Assembly: GCF_026342735.1 (NCBI RefSeq)
Contig: NZ_JAPEMM010000002.1
Location: 496,001 to 560,000, forward strand
Length of the DNA stretch: 64,000 bases
Direction of reading: 5' to 3'
Source of the DNA: Streptomyces sp. NBC_00193
Lineage (GTDB): Bacteria > Actinomycetota > Actinomycetes > Streptomycetales > Streptomycetaceae
Positions 1-8,093 of this stretch are shown piece after piece. The notes beneath the pieces were generated by a model. That model had not been told where the DNA came from. It did no database searches and saw nothing but the letters and a program-made list of their open reading frames with translations. The first letter of the stretch is position 1. Every line of letters begins with the position of its first letter. The position numbers and the translations under genes are program-made.

Positions 1-82
1 GACCCAGGCCCAGGCGGCGGGCCCGGGATTTCCCTTGGCCGCCCCGTCGCAGGCGGCGATGATGCGATCAGACATCCCCCGA

Positions 83-2398
83 TCATGCCTCACCGCGAAC
101 GCCGCCCGTGCCCACGGCTGCGGCCGGGGTCCCGGATCCGGCCGGGCCCGCCGACCCTGTGCCCGCCGATCCCGGGGTCCCGGATCCGGCCGGGGCCGCG
201 TCCTCGACCGGCTCCGGCGAGGCCTCCGGCCGTGCCGCGTCGTCATCGTGCTGCCGCGGAAGGAGCCGGTCCAGGACGGGCGGCAGCCACCAGTTGGCCC
301 GGCCCATCAGGAACATCGCCGACGGGACCAGCACCAGCCGCACCACGGTCGCGTCGAGGATCACGCTCACCGCCAGGCCCACCGCGAGCATCTTGACCAC
401 GACGGTGGGCGATGCCGCGAAGGACAGGAAGACCGCGGTCATGATGAGCGCCGCGCTGGAGATGACCCGGCCGGTGGCCGCCAGCCCCGTACCGACGGCG
501 AGGGTGTTGTCCCCGGTGCGGCGCCAGGACGCGGCGATGGCGGAGAGCAGGAAGATCTCGTAGTCCATCGACAGGCCGAAGACGATCGCGAACATCATCA
601 TCGGTACGAACGACTCGATGGGGACGGGCTCCGACACCCCGATCAGCCCGCTCCCCCAGCCCCACTGGAACACCGCGACGAGGACCCCGTAGGACGCGGC
701 GGTGGTGAACAGGTTCAGGGCGACCGCCTTGAGCGGGACCACCACGCTGCGGAACACGAAGGTCAGCAGGACGAGCGCGGCGGCCAGCACGATGGCGATG
801 ATGAGCGGCAGCCGGTCCTTGACGGTGTCGCGGAAGTCCAGCTGGCCGGCGGTGGATCCGGTGAGGTAGCCCTCGGCGCCGGTGCCCTTCAGCGCGGCGG
901 GCAGGGTGGTGCCGGTCAGCGTCGTGAACAGGCTCCCCGTCCCGGCGCTCTGCGGTCCGGTGGCCGGGGTGACGGTGGAGACGAGCAGCCGGCCGTCGGG
1001 GCTCGGCGCGAGCGGGGTGAACCCGGCTATCCCGGCCGTGTCCCGCAGCGCCGCGGTGAGTTCGGCGCTGATCCGGTCGGCCGGGACGGCGGCGTCGTGG
1101 ACGTCGGCCACCAGCACGAAGGGGCCGTTGGCCCCGGGGCCGAAGCCGGGTCCCTCGCCCTCGGTGATCCAGTCGTAGGCGGTGCGCGTGGTGCTGCCCA
1201 CCCGGTCGGCGCCGTCGTCGACGTGGCCGAGGCGCAGCGAGAAGAGCGGTACGGCGCACAGCGCGAGCAGCAGGGTGCCCGCGGTCAGGAACTTCCACGG
1301 GTGCCGGGCCACCAGGGCGGCGTAGCGGTGCCAGCCGTCGTGGTCGCCGGAGGTCTCGGCGACCGGGCGGCGCAGCGCGAACCGGTCGATCCGGCGCCCG
1401 ACCAGGCCCAGGGCAGCCGGTACGAGGGTCAGGGCGGCGGCCCCGGTGACGACCACGACGAGGGTGGCGGCCAGCCCCATGCGGCCGATGAAGGTCAGTC
1501 CGCAGGTGTACAGGCTCAGCATGGCCACCGCGACGGTGACGGCGGCCACGACGACGGCGCGCCCGCTGGTGGCGGCGGTACGGGCGGCCGCGTCGACCGG
1601 ATCGTGCCCGTCGAGGAGGTCCTGGCGGAAGCGGGTGGTGAGGAAGAGGGCGTAGTCGATGCCCACGCCGAGGCCGATCATGGTGGCCAGGGTGGGGGCG
1701 GCGGTCGCGAAGCTGAGGACGCCCGCCACGATGCCGACGATGCCGAGGCCCACGCCGACGCTGACCACCGCGGTGAGCAGGGGCAGCAGGGCGGCGGCGA
1801 CGCTGCCGAAGGCGAGCAGGAGGATCAGCAGGGCCACCAGGACGCCCGCCGCCTCTCGGGCCCTGTCGTCGACCGGCGGCCGGACGACCTGGTTCAGGTC
1901 CCCGCCGTACGCGACCTCGACGCCGGAGTCGCGGGCCGCGGCGGTGGCCGCGTCGAGGGTGCCGGTGTACTCGTGCCCGAGGGTCTTGACCTGCCGGTCG
2001 AAGGACACCGTGGTGTAGGCGGTGCGGCCGTCCGCGCTGGTGACGACCGGGGAGGCGGCGGTGACGTGGGGCATCCGCGCGAGGCGGGCCGCGCTCTCGT
2101 CGACGGCCTGGCGGTGCCCGGCCAGGGAGCCGGAGTCGACGTGGAAGACCACGCGTCCGTTGGGGTCCCCGAGCCCGGGGGCGGACGCGGCGAGCAGATC
2201 GGCTCCGGTACGGGACTGCGTGCTGGGGAGGCTGATCTGGTCGCTGTAGACCGGGGCGGCGAGCCGGCTGCCGCCCATCGCACCGGCCAGCAGCAGGAGC
2301 CAGGCCGCGATCACCCAGACGGGGTGGCGGGCACAGAAGCCGCCGAGGCGGCCGAGGCGGCTCGTTCGGCGGCTCGTTCGGCCGAGGGGGGAATGCAC
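83..2398 (-). CDS. MMPL/RND family membrane transporter
   Basis: The protein is about 771 residues and has the two-half architecture of MMPL exporters. A first membrane helix near residues 25-45 precedes an extracytoplasmic domain, then a block of helices with the motif GLGVGIDYALF. A second soluble domain and a second helix block with FGLSMDYEIF follow. The paired Asp-Tyr motifs are the proton-relay signature of the family. The last 50 residues are a Pro/Gly/Ala-rich tail. I chose the GTG at 2398 because GGAGG lies four bases upstream; a GTG at 2428 is in frame but lies inside an operator-like palindrome. It is divergent from a TetR regulator that probably represses it. The substrate is unknown; an envelope lipid or drug is likely by family. 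Confidence 0.9.
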   Translation of the reverse strand: MHSPLGRTSRRTSRLGRLGGFCARHPVWVIAAWLLLLAGAMGGSRLAAPVYSDQISLPSTQSRTGADLLAASAPGLGDPNGRVVFHVDSGSLAGHRQAVDESAARLARMPHVTAASPVVTSADGRTAYTTVSFDRQVKTLGHEYTGTLDAATAAARDSGVEVAYGGDLNQVVRPPVDDRAREAAGVLVALLILLLAFGSVAAALLPLLTAVVSVGVGLGIVGIVAGVLSFATAAPTLATMIGLGVGIDYALFLTTRFRQDLLDGHDPVDAAARTAATSGRAVVVAAVTVAVAMLSLYTCGLTFIGRMGLAATLVVVVTGAAALTLVPAALGLVGRRIDRFALRRPVAETSGDHDGWHRYAALVARHPWKFLTAGTLLLALCAVPLFSLRLGHVDDGADRVGSTTRTAYDWITEGEGPGFGPGANGPFVLVADVHDAAVPADRISAELTAALRDTAGIAGFTPLAPSPDGRLLVSTVTPATGPQSAGTGSLFTTLTGTTLPAALKGTGAEGYLTGSTAGQLDFRDTVKDRLPLIIAIVLAAALVLLTFVFRSVVVPLKAVALNLFTTAASYGVLVAVFQWGWGSGLIGVSEPVPIESFVPMMMFAIVFGLSMDYEIFLLSAIAASWRRTGDNTLAVGTGLAATGRVISSAALIMTAVFLSFAASPTVVVKMLAVGLAVSVILDATVVRLVLVPSAMFLMGRANWWLPPVLDRLLPRQHDDDAARPEASPEPVEDAAPAGSGTPGSAGTGSAGPAGSGTPAAAVGTGGVRGEA

Positions 2399-2412
2399 GA
2401 CGCCTCCAGGAA

Positions 2413-2490
2413 GTGTCAGGACTGACACGAAGCACCTTGACAGAAAATGTCAGGGGTGACAATTGTCAGCCATGACAATTGACAGGGGTG
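2413..2490. promoter_or_regulatory. TGACA/TGTCA operator cluster between MMPL and TetR genes
   Basis: The 115-base divergent spacer carries repeated TGACA/TGTCA half-sites. 2413-2428 is a perfect inverted repeat (GTGTCAG-GA-CTGACAC). 2438-2452 is TGACA-N5-TGTCA. 2457-2468 is the perfect palindrome TGACAATTGTCA. 2472-2484 is an imperfect copy. This is the expected layout of an autoregulatory TetR operator. Binding by the adjacent TetR protein is inferred. Confidence 0.75.
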
Positions 2491-2506
2491 ACGGCATTGC
2501 TAGGCT
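2479..2506 (+). promoter_or_regulatory. Leaderless promoter of the TetR gene
   Basis: TTGACA at 2479-2484 and TAGGCT at 2501-2506 are 16 bases apart. The expected transcription start coincides with the GTG at 2513, so the mRNA should be leaderless. The -35 box lies inside the last operator half-site, which fits self-repression. Confidence 0.7.
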
Positions 2507-2512
2507 TCGACG

Positions 2513-3205
2513 GTGAACCAAGATCCGGCCGCGCCCGCCCCCGCCTCCGCACCCCTGCCCGAATCCGGGTCGGAGCCGGGGCCCGAGTCGGAGTCCGGCC
2601 TGCGCGAGCGGAAGAAGGAGCGCACCCGCACCCTGCTGCGCGAGGGCGCCGCGGCACTGTTCGCGGAGCACGGCTTCGCGGGCACCACGGTCGCGGACAT
2701 CGCCGCCTGCGCGAACGTCTCCGAGCGGACCTTCTTCCGCTACTTCGAGAGCAAGGAAGCCCTGCTCCTGCCCGACAGCGTCGACCTGTTCGCGTACGTC
2801 GAGGCCGAACTGGCCCGGCGCCCGGCGCAAGAGGATCCGCTCGACGCGGTCTGCAACGCCCTGATCGCCGCGGTGGCCCCGTTCGCGGCGTCCAGCCTCA
2901 CCGCCCTGACCCACTCCGTGGCCATCGCGGGTGACGAGCGCGTGGTGGCCGCCCAACTCGTGCAGCTCTTCGCCGATTTCGAGGACCGGCTCACGCTCAT
3001 GGTCCTGAACCGGCTCCCCGCCGACACCCCCGGGGCCGACCTGCGCGCCGGGGTGATCGCGGGCGCCGCCCTGTCCGCGGTCCGCGCCGTCCTGCGCACC
3101 CAGCGCCGGCGCCGCGCGAACGGCACCTTCACCGACACCCCGCCCTCCTCGCTCCTGCTGGAGGCCTTCGCCATGCTCAAGCAGATCGGATCCACAGCGC
3201 AATGA
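2513..3205 (+). CDS. TetR/AcrR family transcriptional regulator
   Basis: The protein has 230 residues. A Pro/Glu/Ser-rich leader of about 30 residues precedes a typical TetR DNA-binding domain (residues ~32-80), with the motifs GFAGTTVADIA and SERTFFRYFESKE. A ligand-binding helical domain follows. It starts at the leaderless GTG and ends in a 4-base overlap (ATGA) with the next gene, so the two are probably co-transcribed and coupled. Its position opposite the MMPL gene and the TGACA operators suggest that it represses itself and the transporter. The ligand is unknown. Confidence 0.9.
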   Translation: MNQDPAAPAPASAPLPESGSEPGPESESGLRERKKERTRTLLREGAAALFAEHGFAGTTVADIAACANVSERTFFRYFESKEALLLPDSVDLFAYVEAELARRPAQEDPLDAVCNALIAAVAPFAASSLTALTHSVAIAGDERVVAAQLVQLFADFEDRLTLMVLNRLPADTPGADLRAGVIAGAALSAVRAVLRTQRRRRANGTFTDTPPSSLLLEAFAMLKQIGSTAQ

Positions 3206-3942
3206 AGCTCCGACGCACCCCCGTCCTCGTCACCGCCGGCATCACCGCCGCCCTGGCCGGCGTCTTCGTGGCCGACGTCGTGGTCGAACACACCGCCCAG
3301 GAGCGCATCGCGCGGGCGGCGGGCTGCCGCCTCCAGGCCCGCGGGCCCGTCACCGCGGAACTCTCCGGCACCTTCGCCGGACTCCGCGCGCTGACCGGCC
3401 AGGTGGGTTCCGTACACCTGGCGGCCGAGGGCGTACGCCGCGCCGACACCGACATGGACATCAAGGCCGACCTGTACGACGTCACGCGCGACGGCGGCAT
3501 GAGCGGCGGCCGGGCGACGGCCACCATCCCCTACAAAGCCCTGCAGAAGCGTCTGGCCGAGTCGGGGGACGCCACCGCGGGCGCGGAGGGGCTGACCGTG
3601 GGCGGCGACGCGAAGGGACTCACCCTCACCGGGACCGTGGGCGGCCTGGGCCTCCCCGTCACCGTGCACGCGAGCACCAGTGCCACGCCGACCGGTGTCA
3701 CGATCACCCCGACGACGGTCACCGTGCTGGGCCGCGAACTGCCGATAGCCACGGTGAGCGGGCTGCCCGGTGCGTCCGGTCTGGCCGAGCGGCTGGCACC
3801 CCGGACCGTGGACGTCGGCGAGCTGCCCGAGGGGGTCAGCCTCACCGGCGTCCGGACGACCGGCGACGGCCTCACCCTGGACGCCTCCCTCGCGAAGTCC
3901 TCCTCGTCGGACACCGACGGGAACCGCTGCATGTCGGCGTAG
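3202..3942 (+). CDS. DUF2993 (LmeA-like) secreted phospholipid-binding protein
   Basis: The protein has 246 residues. A single N-terminal hydrophobic segment (residues ~7-27) serves as signal or anchor and is followed by a beta-rich DUF2993 domain. Typical segments are the AEGVRRADTDMDIKADLYDV region and the later VTPTTVTVLG-like strand pairs. In mycobacteria the family member LmeA is an extracytoplasmic phospholipid-binding factor. The start codon overlaps the TetR stop by four bases, so the gene is in the regulator's operon. Lipid handling alongside the MMPL pump is inferred. Confidence 0.75.
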   Translation: MKLRRTPVLVTAGITAALAGVFVADVVVEHTAQERIARAAGCRLQARGPVTAELSGTFAGLRALTGQVGSVHLAAEGVRRADTDMDIKADLYDVTRDGGMSGGRATATIPYKALQKRLAESGDATAGAEGLTVGGDAKGLTLTGTVGGLGLPVTVHASTSATPTGVTITPTTVTVLGRELPIATVSGLPGASGLAERLAPRTVDVGELPEGVSLTGVRTTGDGLTLDASLAKSSSSDTDGNRCMSA

Positions 3943-4065
3943 CCCGCCGCGCACACCCCGCCCTTCCGGTTCGCAAATATAGCGAGCCGCCCGAAACCAC
4001 CCAATCCACTGCCCTAAACGCGCCCAGAATTGACTTTACGGATTCTTTAAATTTACCCTCCGGTC

Positions 4066-4488
4066 ATGCGCAAATCTCCCTCCACCCTCCTCTCCGCCCT
4101 CTCCCTCGCCGGCCTGGCGCTCGCCGCGGCCGGCTGCTCCGCCGCCACGACCGACAAGGCCGTCGAGCAGGTCGACAAGGCCGTGAACGAGACCTACGAG
4201 GTCACCTACGAGGTGACCGGCAAGACCGTCGACTCCGTCTCCTTCCACGACGGAGGGGGCACGGCCACCGCGCCGAACCTCGCGACCGCCGAGCAGCCGG
4301 GCACCGCGTGGACGAAGACGGTCACCCTGCGCGGCATCATGCCCCCGGGGGTCTCCCCCAGCTCGGTCGACAACACCGCCGACCTGACCTGCAAGGTCAT
4401 CTACAAGGGCAAGGTCATCAAGGAGGCCACGGGCGAGGCCGCCACGGCCGGCGGCTGCGTGGCGGTGTCTCCGATCGCCGCTCAGTAG
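4066..4488 (+). CDS. Small lipoprotein with MmpS-like fold
   Basis: The protein has 140 residues. Its signal peptide ends in the lipobox LAAAGC (Cys24), so it should be lipidated and held on the outer face of the membrane. After a short Lys/Glu helix, the domain resembles MmpS accessory proteins: YEVTGKTVDSVSF, then TAWTKTVTL, then a terminal LTCKVIYKGKV strand with a second Cys near the end. MmpS proteins partner MmpL exporters, and an MMPL gene lies 1.7 kb upstream in the opposite orientation. The AT-rich leader (4021-4065) holds a -35-like TTGACT at 4030 but no clear -10. The MmpS assignment is tentative. Confidence 0.6.
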   Translation: MRKSPSTLLSALSLAGLALAAAGCSAATTDKAVEQVDKAVNETYEVTYEVTGKTVDSVSFHDGGGTATAPNLATAEQPGTAWTKTVTLRGIMPPGVSPSSVDNTADLTCKVIYKGKVIKEATGEAATAGGCVAVSPIAAQ

Positions 4489-4527
4489 GCGGTCCGGGCA
4501 CCGGGGGCACTTCGTACCTCAACAGGC

Positions 4528-4558
4528 TTGACCTCAAGTCCGCTTGAGGTGTGATCGT
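4528..4558 (+). promoter_or_regulatory. SoxR-type box within a 19-bp-spacer leaderless promoter
   Basis: A perfect inverted repeat (4531-4538 ACCTCAAG, 4543-4550 CTTGAGGT) sits between -35 TTGACC (4528-4533) and -10 GATCGT (4553-4558). The spacer is 19 bases, the elongated spacing used by MerR-family activators. The core CCTCAAG-N4-CTTGAGG is the same half-site pair as the Escherichia coli soxS SoxR box. The predicted transcription start falls at the ATG at 4566. Family identity of the regulator is inferred from the site; no soxR gene is in the window. Confidence 0.75.
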
Positions 4559-4565
4559 TGGCCCC

Positions 4566-4976
4566 ATGACCACGGAATCACCGTCCCGCGCGGCGGACAT
4601 CGAAGCGATCGACCGGCTCGTCGCCACCGTCGAGCACTCCCAGCGGACCAAGGACCCCGAGGAGTTCCTCGCCCTCTTCCACCCGGACGCGATCTGGACG
4701 ACGGCCCACGGCAAGGTCCTCGTCGGGCTCGACGCGATCTCGGAGTTCACCCGCAAGGTCCTGCCCGCGGCGAACTGGGACGGCCAGGTCACCTACGAGG
4801 TGGTGCACGTGCTCTTCATCCGCCCGGACGTCGCGGCCGTCAAGGTCCGCCAGCGCTACCTGTCCCCGGGCGAGGAGAGCGAGGGCGCTCCCCTGTACGT
4901 GATCGCGAAGCAGCCCGACGGCCGCTGGCTGCTGACCGCCTGCCAGAACACGGGGGTGATCGCGGACACGCCCTGA
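4566..4976 (+). CDS. SgcJ/EcaC family (SnoaL-like fold) protein
   Basis: The protein has 136 residues with a single NTF2-like/DUF4440 domain, seen in the pattern ALFHPDAIWTTAHGKVLVG, then YEVVHVLFIRPDVAAVK, then the C-terminal GRWLLTACQNT. Members are small cone-fold proteins often labelled oxidoreductases, but their reaction is generally unproven. I start at the ATG at 4566 rather than the upstream GTG because the promoter predicts a leaderless transcript beginning there. The SoxR-type promoter suggests induction by redox-cycling compounds. It converges on the SDR gene with only 23 bases between stops. Confidence 0.8.
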   Translation: MTTESPSRAADIEAIDRLVATVEHSQRTKDPEEFLALFHPDAIWTTAHGKVLVGLDAISEFTRKVLPAANWDGQVTYEVVHVLFIRPDVAAVKVRQRYLSPGEESEGAPLYVIAKQPDGRWLLTACQNTGVIADTP

Positions 4977-4999
4977 GGCGAAGACGGCGCGGCACGGTC

Positions 5000-5734
5000 T
5001 CACCAGGGAATCGGCCCGTCCTCGGCCGAGAAGGTGCCCGTCGGGCCGTCCTCGCCCGCCGTCGCCAGATCGACCGCCACGGCCGCGCCCTCCTCCGCCG
5101 TACGCATCCCGGTGTGGCGGTTGAGGTCGGTCGCGCAATAGCCGGGACTCACCGCGTTGACCAGGATCCCCTCGGCGCGCAGTTCATTGGCGTAGAGCGC
5201 GGTGATCGCGTTCAGCGCGCTCTTCGAGGTGCAGTAGGGGAGGAGGATCGAGGAGTAGGCGGACCACGGGCTGCCCGGGTCGGCCAGGTGGGTGAGGGAG
5301 CCGAGTTCGCTGGACATGTTGACGATGCGTGCGGCGGCGGATCGGCGGAGCAGGGGGAGCATGGCGTGGGTCACCGCGATGGCGCCGAACACGTTGGTCT
5401 CGTAGACCTGCCGGACGGTGGCGGCCGGGGTTTCGCTCGGCTTGTGCGGTCCTGCGGCGATCGCGGCGTTGTTGACGAGGATGTCGAGGCGGCCGAACGT
5501 GGCGTCGATGTGCCGGGCAGCGGCCTGGACCGAGGGCTCGTCGGTGACGTCCAGCGGAACGAACCGTACGTCGGCGCCGCCCGCGCGCAGCTCCTCGGCC
5601 GCCGCCTCGCCACGCTCGGCGTTGCGGGCGCCGATCAGCACGGTGATGCCGAGGGCTGCGAGCCTGCGCGCCGTTTCCTTGCCGATGCCCTTGTTCGCGC
5701 CGGTGATCAGAGCGGTCTTCTGTGAAGTCGTCAT
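5000..5734 (-). CDS. Short-chain dehydrogenase/reductase
   Basis: A classical SDR of 244 residues. The NAD(P)-binding motif TGANKGIG is at residues 11-18, the NNA motif at 88-90, the catalytic Ser near 141-142, and the YxxxK motif is Tyr167-CTS-Lys171. The Arg38 region after strand 2 (IGARN) favours NADP(H). The ATG at 5734 is chosen over an upstream GTG because GAGGAGAGG lies about ten bases before it. It is divergent from the LysR-type gene and may be its target. The substrate cannot be read from the sequence. Confidence 0.88.
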   Translation of the reverse strand: MTTSQKTALITGANKGIGKETARRLAALGITVLIGARNAERGEAAAEELRAGGADVRFVPLDVTDEPSVQAAARHIDATFGRLDILVNNAAIAAGPHKPSETPAATVRQVYETNVFGAIAVTHAMLPLLRRSAAARIVNMSSELGSLTHLADPGSPWSAYSSILLPYCTSKSALNAITALYANELRAEGILVNAVSPGYCATDLNRHTGMRTAEEGAAVAVDLATAGEDGPTGTFSAEDGPIPW

Positions 5735-5805
5735 GGCAACCAGCCTCTCCTCGCCCACGGGCTGCAGGGAAAGACCGGAAGGATCTGGATCTATAGTCCA
5801 CGGGT

Positions 5806-6750
5806 ATGAGTGAGCTAGAGGTGCGGGAGCTGAGGTACTTCATCGCGGTCGCCGAGGAACTGAACTTCAGCCGGGCCGCGCAACGCCTGGGGATGGCGCA
5901 GCCCCCGCTGTCGAAGGCGATCGCTCAGATGGAGTCCCGGCTCGGAGTACGCCTGCTGGAGCGCACCACCCGGCAGGTGAGGCTGACCAACGCCGGTCAC
6001 GTGCTGCTCGACCAGGCCCGGATCGCGGTCGACGCGGTGCACGCGGCGGCCCGGCGAGCACGCCGGGCCGGTCAGCCGACGCCCCAGCTCGTCGTGGCGG
6101 TCAAACCGGGAGGCGATGCCGGGCTGCTGCGGGAGATCCTCGCCGCCTACCGGGGAACGGGTGCGCATCTGCCGCCGCCCGAAGTCGTCGTCGGCGGCAG
6201 CGGGGAGCCGATCGCCATGCTGCGCGACGGCCGTGCCGACGTAGCGCTGCTGCGCAGCCCGTTCGACGGCCAAGGGCTGGATTCCCAGACGCTCGTGGTC
6301 GAGCCGCGACTGGCCGTCCTCCCCGCCGCGCACCGGCTGGCCGGACGCCGGCGACTGCGGCTGAGCGACCTCGAGGGCGAACCGATCCCGCGCTGGAAGG
6401 GCGCCGCCCCCTCCACCACCGCCTACTACACCGGATGCGACGGCGCGGGAGCAGGCGGTGGCCACACGGGCTCGGCGCCGGCCGACACCCCTGAGGGGCC
6501 GCTCGTGGCCGGCGTCGAGCAACTCCTGGAGGTGGTCGCGCTGGGGCAGGCGGTGGCGTTCCTGGCACGCTCCACCACCGAGCGGCACCAGCGCCCGGAC
6601 ATCGCCTACCGGCCGGTCGCCGGCCTCAGCCCCAGCGCGGTCGTGGTCGCCTGGCCGGAGACCTCGCGATCCACAGCCGTGGCCGCCTTCGTCCGAGCCG
6701 CCCACGACGTCGCCGCCCACCACCCCGACCACATGCCCGCACTGGTCTGA
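5806..6750 (+). CDS. LysR-family transcriptional regulator
   Basis: The protein has 314 residues. An N-terminal winged HTH (residues ~5-65; motifs LRYFIAVAEELNFSRAA and LTNAGHVLL) is followed by a LysR substrate-binding domain. TATAGT at 5792-5797 is a good -10 box, placing the transcript start almost on the ATG. The 71-base divergent spacer with the SDR gene is the usual place for a LysR-type regulator to act. The effector is unknown. The insertion GCDGAGAGGGHTG around residue 210 is a low-complexity loop not typical of the family core. Confidence 0.88.
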   Translation: MSELEVRELRYFIAVAEELNFSRAAQRLGMAQPPLSKAIAQMESRLGVRLLERTTRQVRLTNAGHVLLDQARIAVDAVHAAARRARRAGQPTPQLVVAVKPGGDAGLLREILAAYRGTGAHLPPPEVVVGGSGEPIAMLRDGRADVALLRSPFDGQGLDSQTLVVEPRLAVLPAAHRLAGRRRLRLSDLEGEPIPRWKGAAPSTTAYYTGCDGAGAGGGHTGSAPADTPEGPLVAGVEQLLEVVALGQAVAFLARSTTERHQRPDIAYRPVAGLSPSAVVVAWPETSRSTAVAAFVRAAHDVAAHHPDHMPALV

Positions 6751-6856
6751 CCGGCGTACTCGCGCCCTGGTCGCGCCGGCCACGGTTGCTTTGATCCCCG
6801 AGGCCGAAATCGGCTCGCGCGCGGCATCCGCGGACGGAGAGGATGGCTGGACCAAT

Positions 6857-6897
6857 CCGCCAGTCCGTCAGTCCGCCAGTCCGTCACTCCGCCGTCC
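6857..6897. repeat. 16-bp tandem repeat, about 2.5 copies
   Basis: Units at 6857-6872 and 6873-6888 differ by one base (CCGCCAGTCCGTCAGT and ...CACT), with a partial third unit. The array ends 12 bases before the start of the ADP-ribosylglycohydrolase gene, so it forms the 5' leader of that gene. Confidence 0.7.
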
Positions 6898-6909
6898 GAA
6901 GGACCTCCG

Positions 6910-7857
6910 ATGAGCAGCCCGCCGTACGCCCCGGCAGCCCGCGCCTCCCTCGACGGGCTGGTGATGGGCGATGCCTTCGGCGACAGCTGGTTCACGCTCT
7001 CCGGCGAGGACGTCGAGGGGCAGTGGGCGGCGCGCAGGCTCCGGCCCACCCCGTGGCAGTGGACGGACGACTCCGCCATGGCGTTCGTGCTCTTCGCCCA
7101 CCTGGCTGCCGGCGGGGAGGTCCGGCCCGACGCTCTGGCGCGGGAGTTCGCCGCCGAGTACGCGCGGGATTCGGGGCGCAAGTACGGGGCCTCCATGCAC
7201 GAGGTGCTGGGGCGGATCGGCGCCGGCGAAAGCCCGCGCGGTGTCACCTCCGAGCAGTTCGGCGGGCAGGGTTCCTACGGCAACGGCGCCGCGATGCGGG
7301 TCGCGCCGCTCGGTGCCTGGTTCCGGGACGACCCGAAGGAGGCCGCCGGGCAGGCCCGGCTGTCCGCGCTGGCCACGCACGCCCATCCCGAGGCGGTCGC
7401 GGGCGCCGTGGCCGTGGCAGTGGCCGCCGCGCTGGCGGCGGCGAGCGCGGGCCACGACGCCCCGGTCCGCGCCGAGTTCCTGCGGGAAGTCGCCGCGTAC
7501 GTACCGGGCAGCGAGGTCGGCTCGGGGCTGCGGGCTGCCGCGGACTTCCCCGCGGGTACCCCGGTGGGCCGGGCCGCGTCCGTGCTGGGCTCGGGGTGGC
7601 GGATCTCGGCCCCCGACACCGTGCCGTTCGCCCTTTGGTCCGCTGCGGGGCACTTGGACGACCTGACGGAGGCCCTGTGGCAGACCGTCGGCGGCTGGGG
7701 CGATCGCGACACCACGTGCGCGATCGCGGGCGGGGTCGTCGCGGCGCGCACCGGCACCGGCGGCGTTCCGGCCGACTGGCTCGCGGCGCGCGAGGCGGTT
7801 CCGGCGTGGAGCGGGTGGACGCCGGAGCAGCAGGCCCCCCAGGGCCTTTCCCGGTAG
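6910..7857 (+). CDS. ADP-ribosylglycohydrolase family protein
   Basis: The protein has 315 residues with the metal-binding signature of ARH/DraG enzymes: GDAFGDS (residues 20-26), TDDSA (52-56), GNGAAMRVAPLG, THAHPEA and the C-terminal GDRDTTCAIAGG with its metal-binding Asp pair. These residues coordinate two Mg ions and remove ADP-ribose from proteins or small molecules in the cytoplasm. All expected acidic ligands are present, so activity is likely. No DraT-type partner is nearby. The start ATG follows GAAGGACCTCCG, a weak Shine-Dalgarno region. Confidence 0.88.
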   Translation: MSSPPYAPAARASLDGLVMGDAFGDSWFTLSGEDVEGQWAARRLRPTPWQWTDDSAMAFVLFAHLAAGGEVRPDALAREFAAEYARDSGRKYGASMHEVLGRIGAGESPRGVTSEQFGGQGSYGNGAAMRVAPLGAWFRDDPKEAAGQARLSALATHAHPEAVAGAVAVAVAAALAAASAGHDAPVRAEFLREVAAYVPGSEVGSGLRAAADFPAGTPVGRAASVLGSGWRISAPDTVPFALWSAAGHLDDLTEALWQTVGGWGDRDTTCAIAGGVVAARTGTGGVPADWLAAREAVPAWSGWTPEQQAPQGLSR

Positions 7858-7889
7858 ATCATGTGACTACTAGGCTGCCGCGATGGAAC

Positions 7890-8009
7890 ATGATCGGGAA
7901 CGAGAACAGCCTCGTGAACGCCCACTACGAGGATCCGCGGCCCGACTACGGCGCGACCGGCCGCTACACCTTCGACTGGACCTCCGGCGGTAAGTCCATC
8001 CCGATGTGA
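7890..8009 (+). CDS. Possible 39-residue small protein
   Basis: This short frame has almost exclusively G or C at third codon positions, unlike the two other frames, so it looks genuinely coding. It encodes 39 residues rich in Asn, Asp, Tyr and Gly, with a central YEDPRPDYGATGRYTFDW stretch. A TAGGCT -10-like box at 7871-7876 would start a transcript near 7883, a few bases before the ATG. I do not recognise the family. It may be a true small protein or the surviving end of a lost gene. Confidence 0.35.
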   Translation: MIGNENSLVNAHYEDPRPDYGATGRYTFDWTSGGKSIPM

Positions 8010-8093
8010 CGTCCATGACGTCCACGGCAGATATCGCGGGCGTATCGGAAATCGCATACGTCCTCGCAACGGCCCACCGTCTCCCCTGGGAAC

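Noticed and set aside
1..82. Feature at the left edge
   Set aside because: Only 82 bases follow the MMPL stop; no gene or terminator could be supported.
35..2425. Long open frame antisense to the MMPL gene, and many similar long frames elsewhere
   Set aside because: High-GC DNA gives long open frames opposite or in shifted frames of real genes. These lack domain signatures and third-position bias.
7883..7993. Leaderless ATG at 7883
   Set aside because: It matches the predicted transcript start but opens a frame with poor third-position bias; the frame starting at 7890 is the coding-like one.
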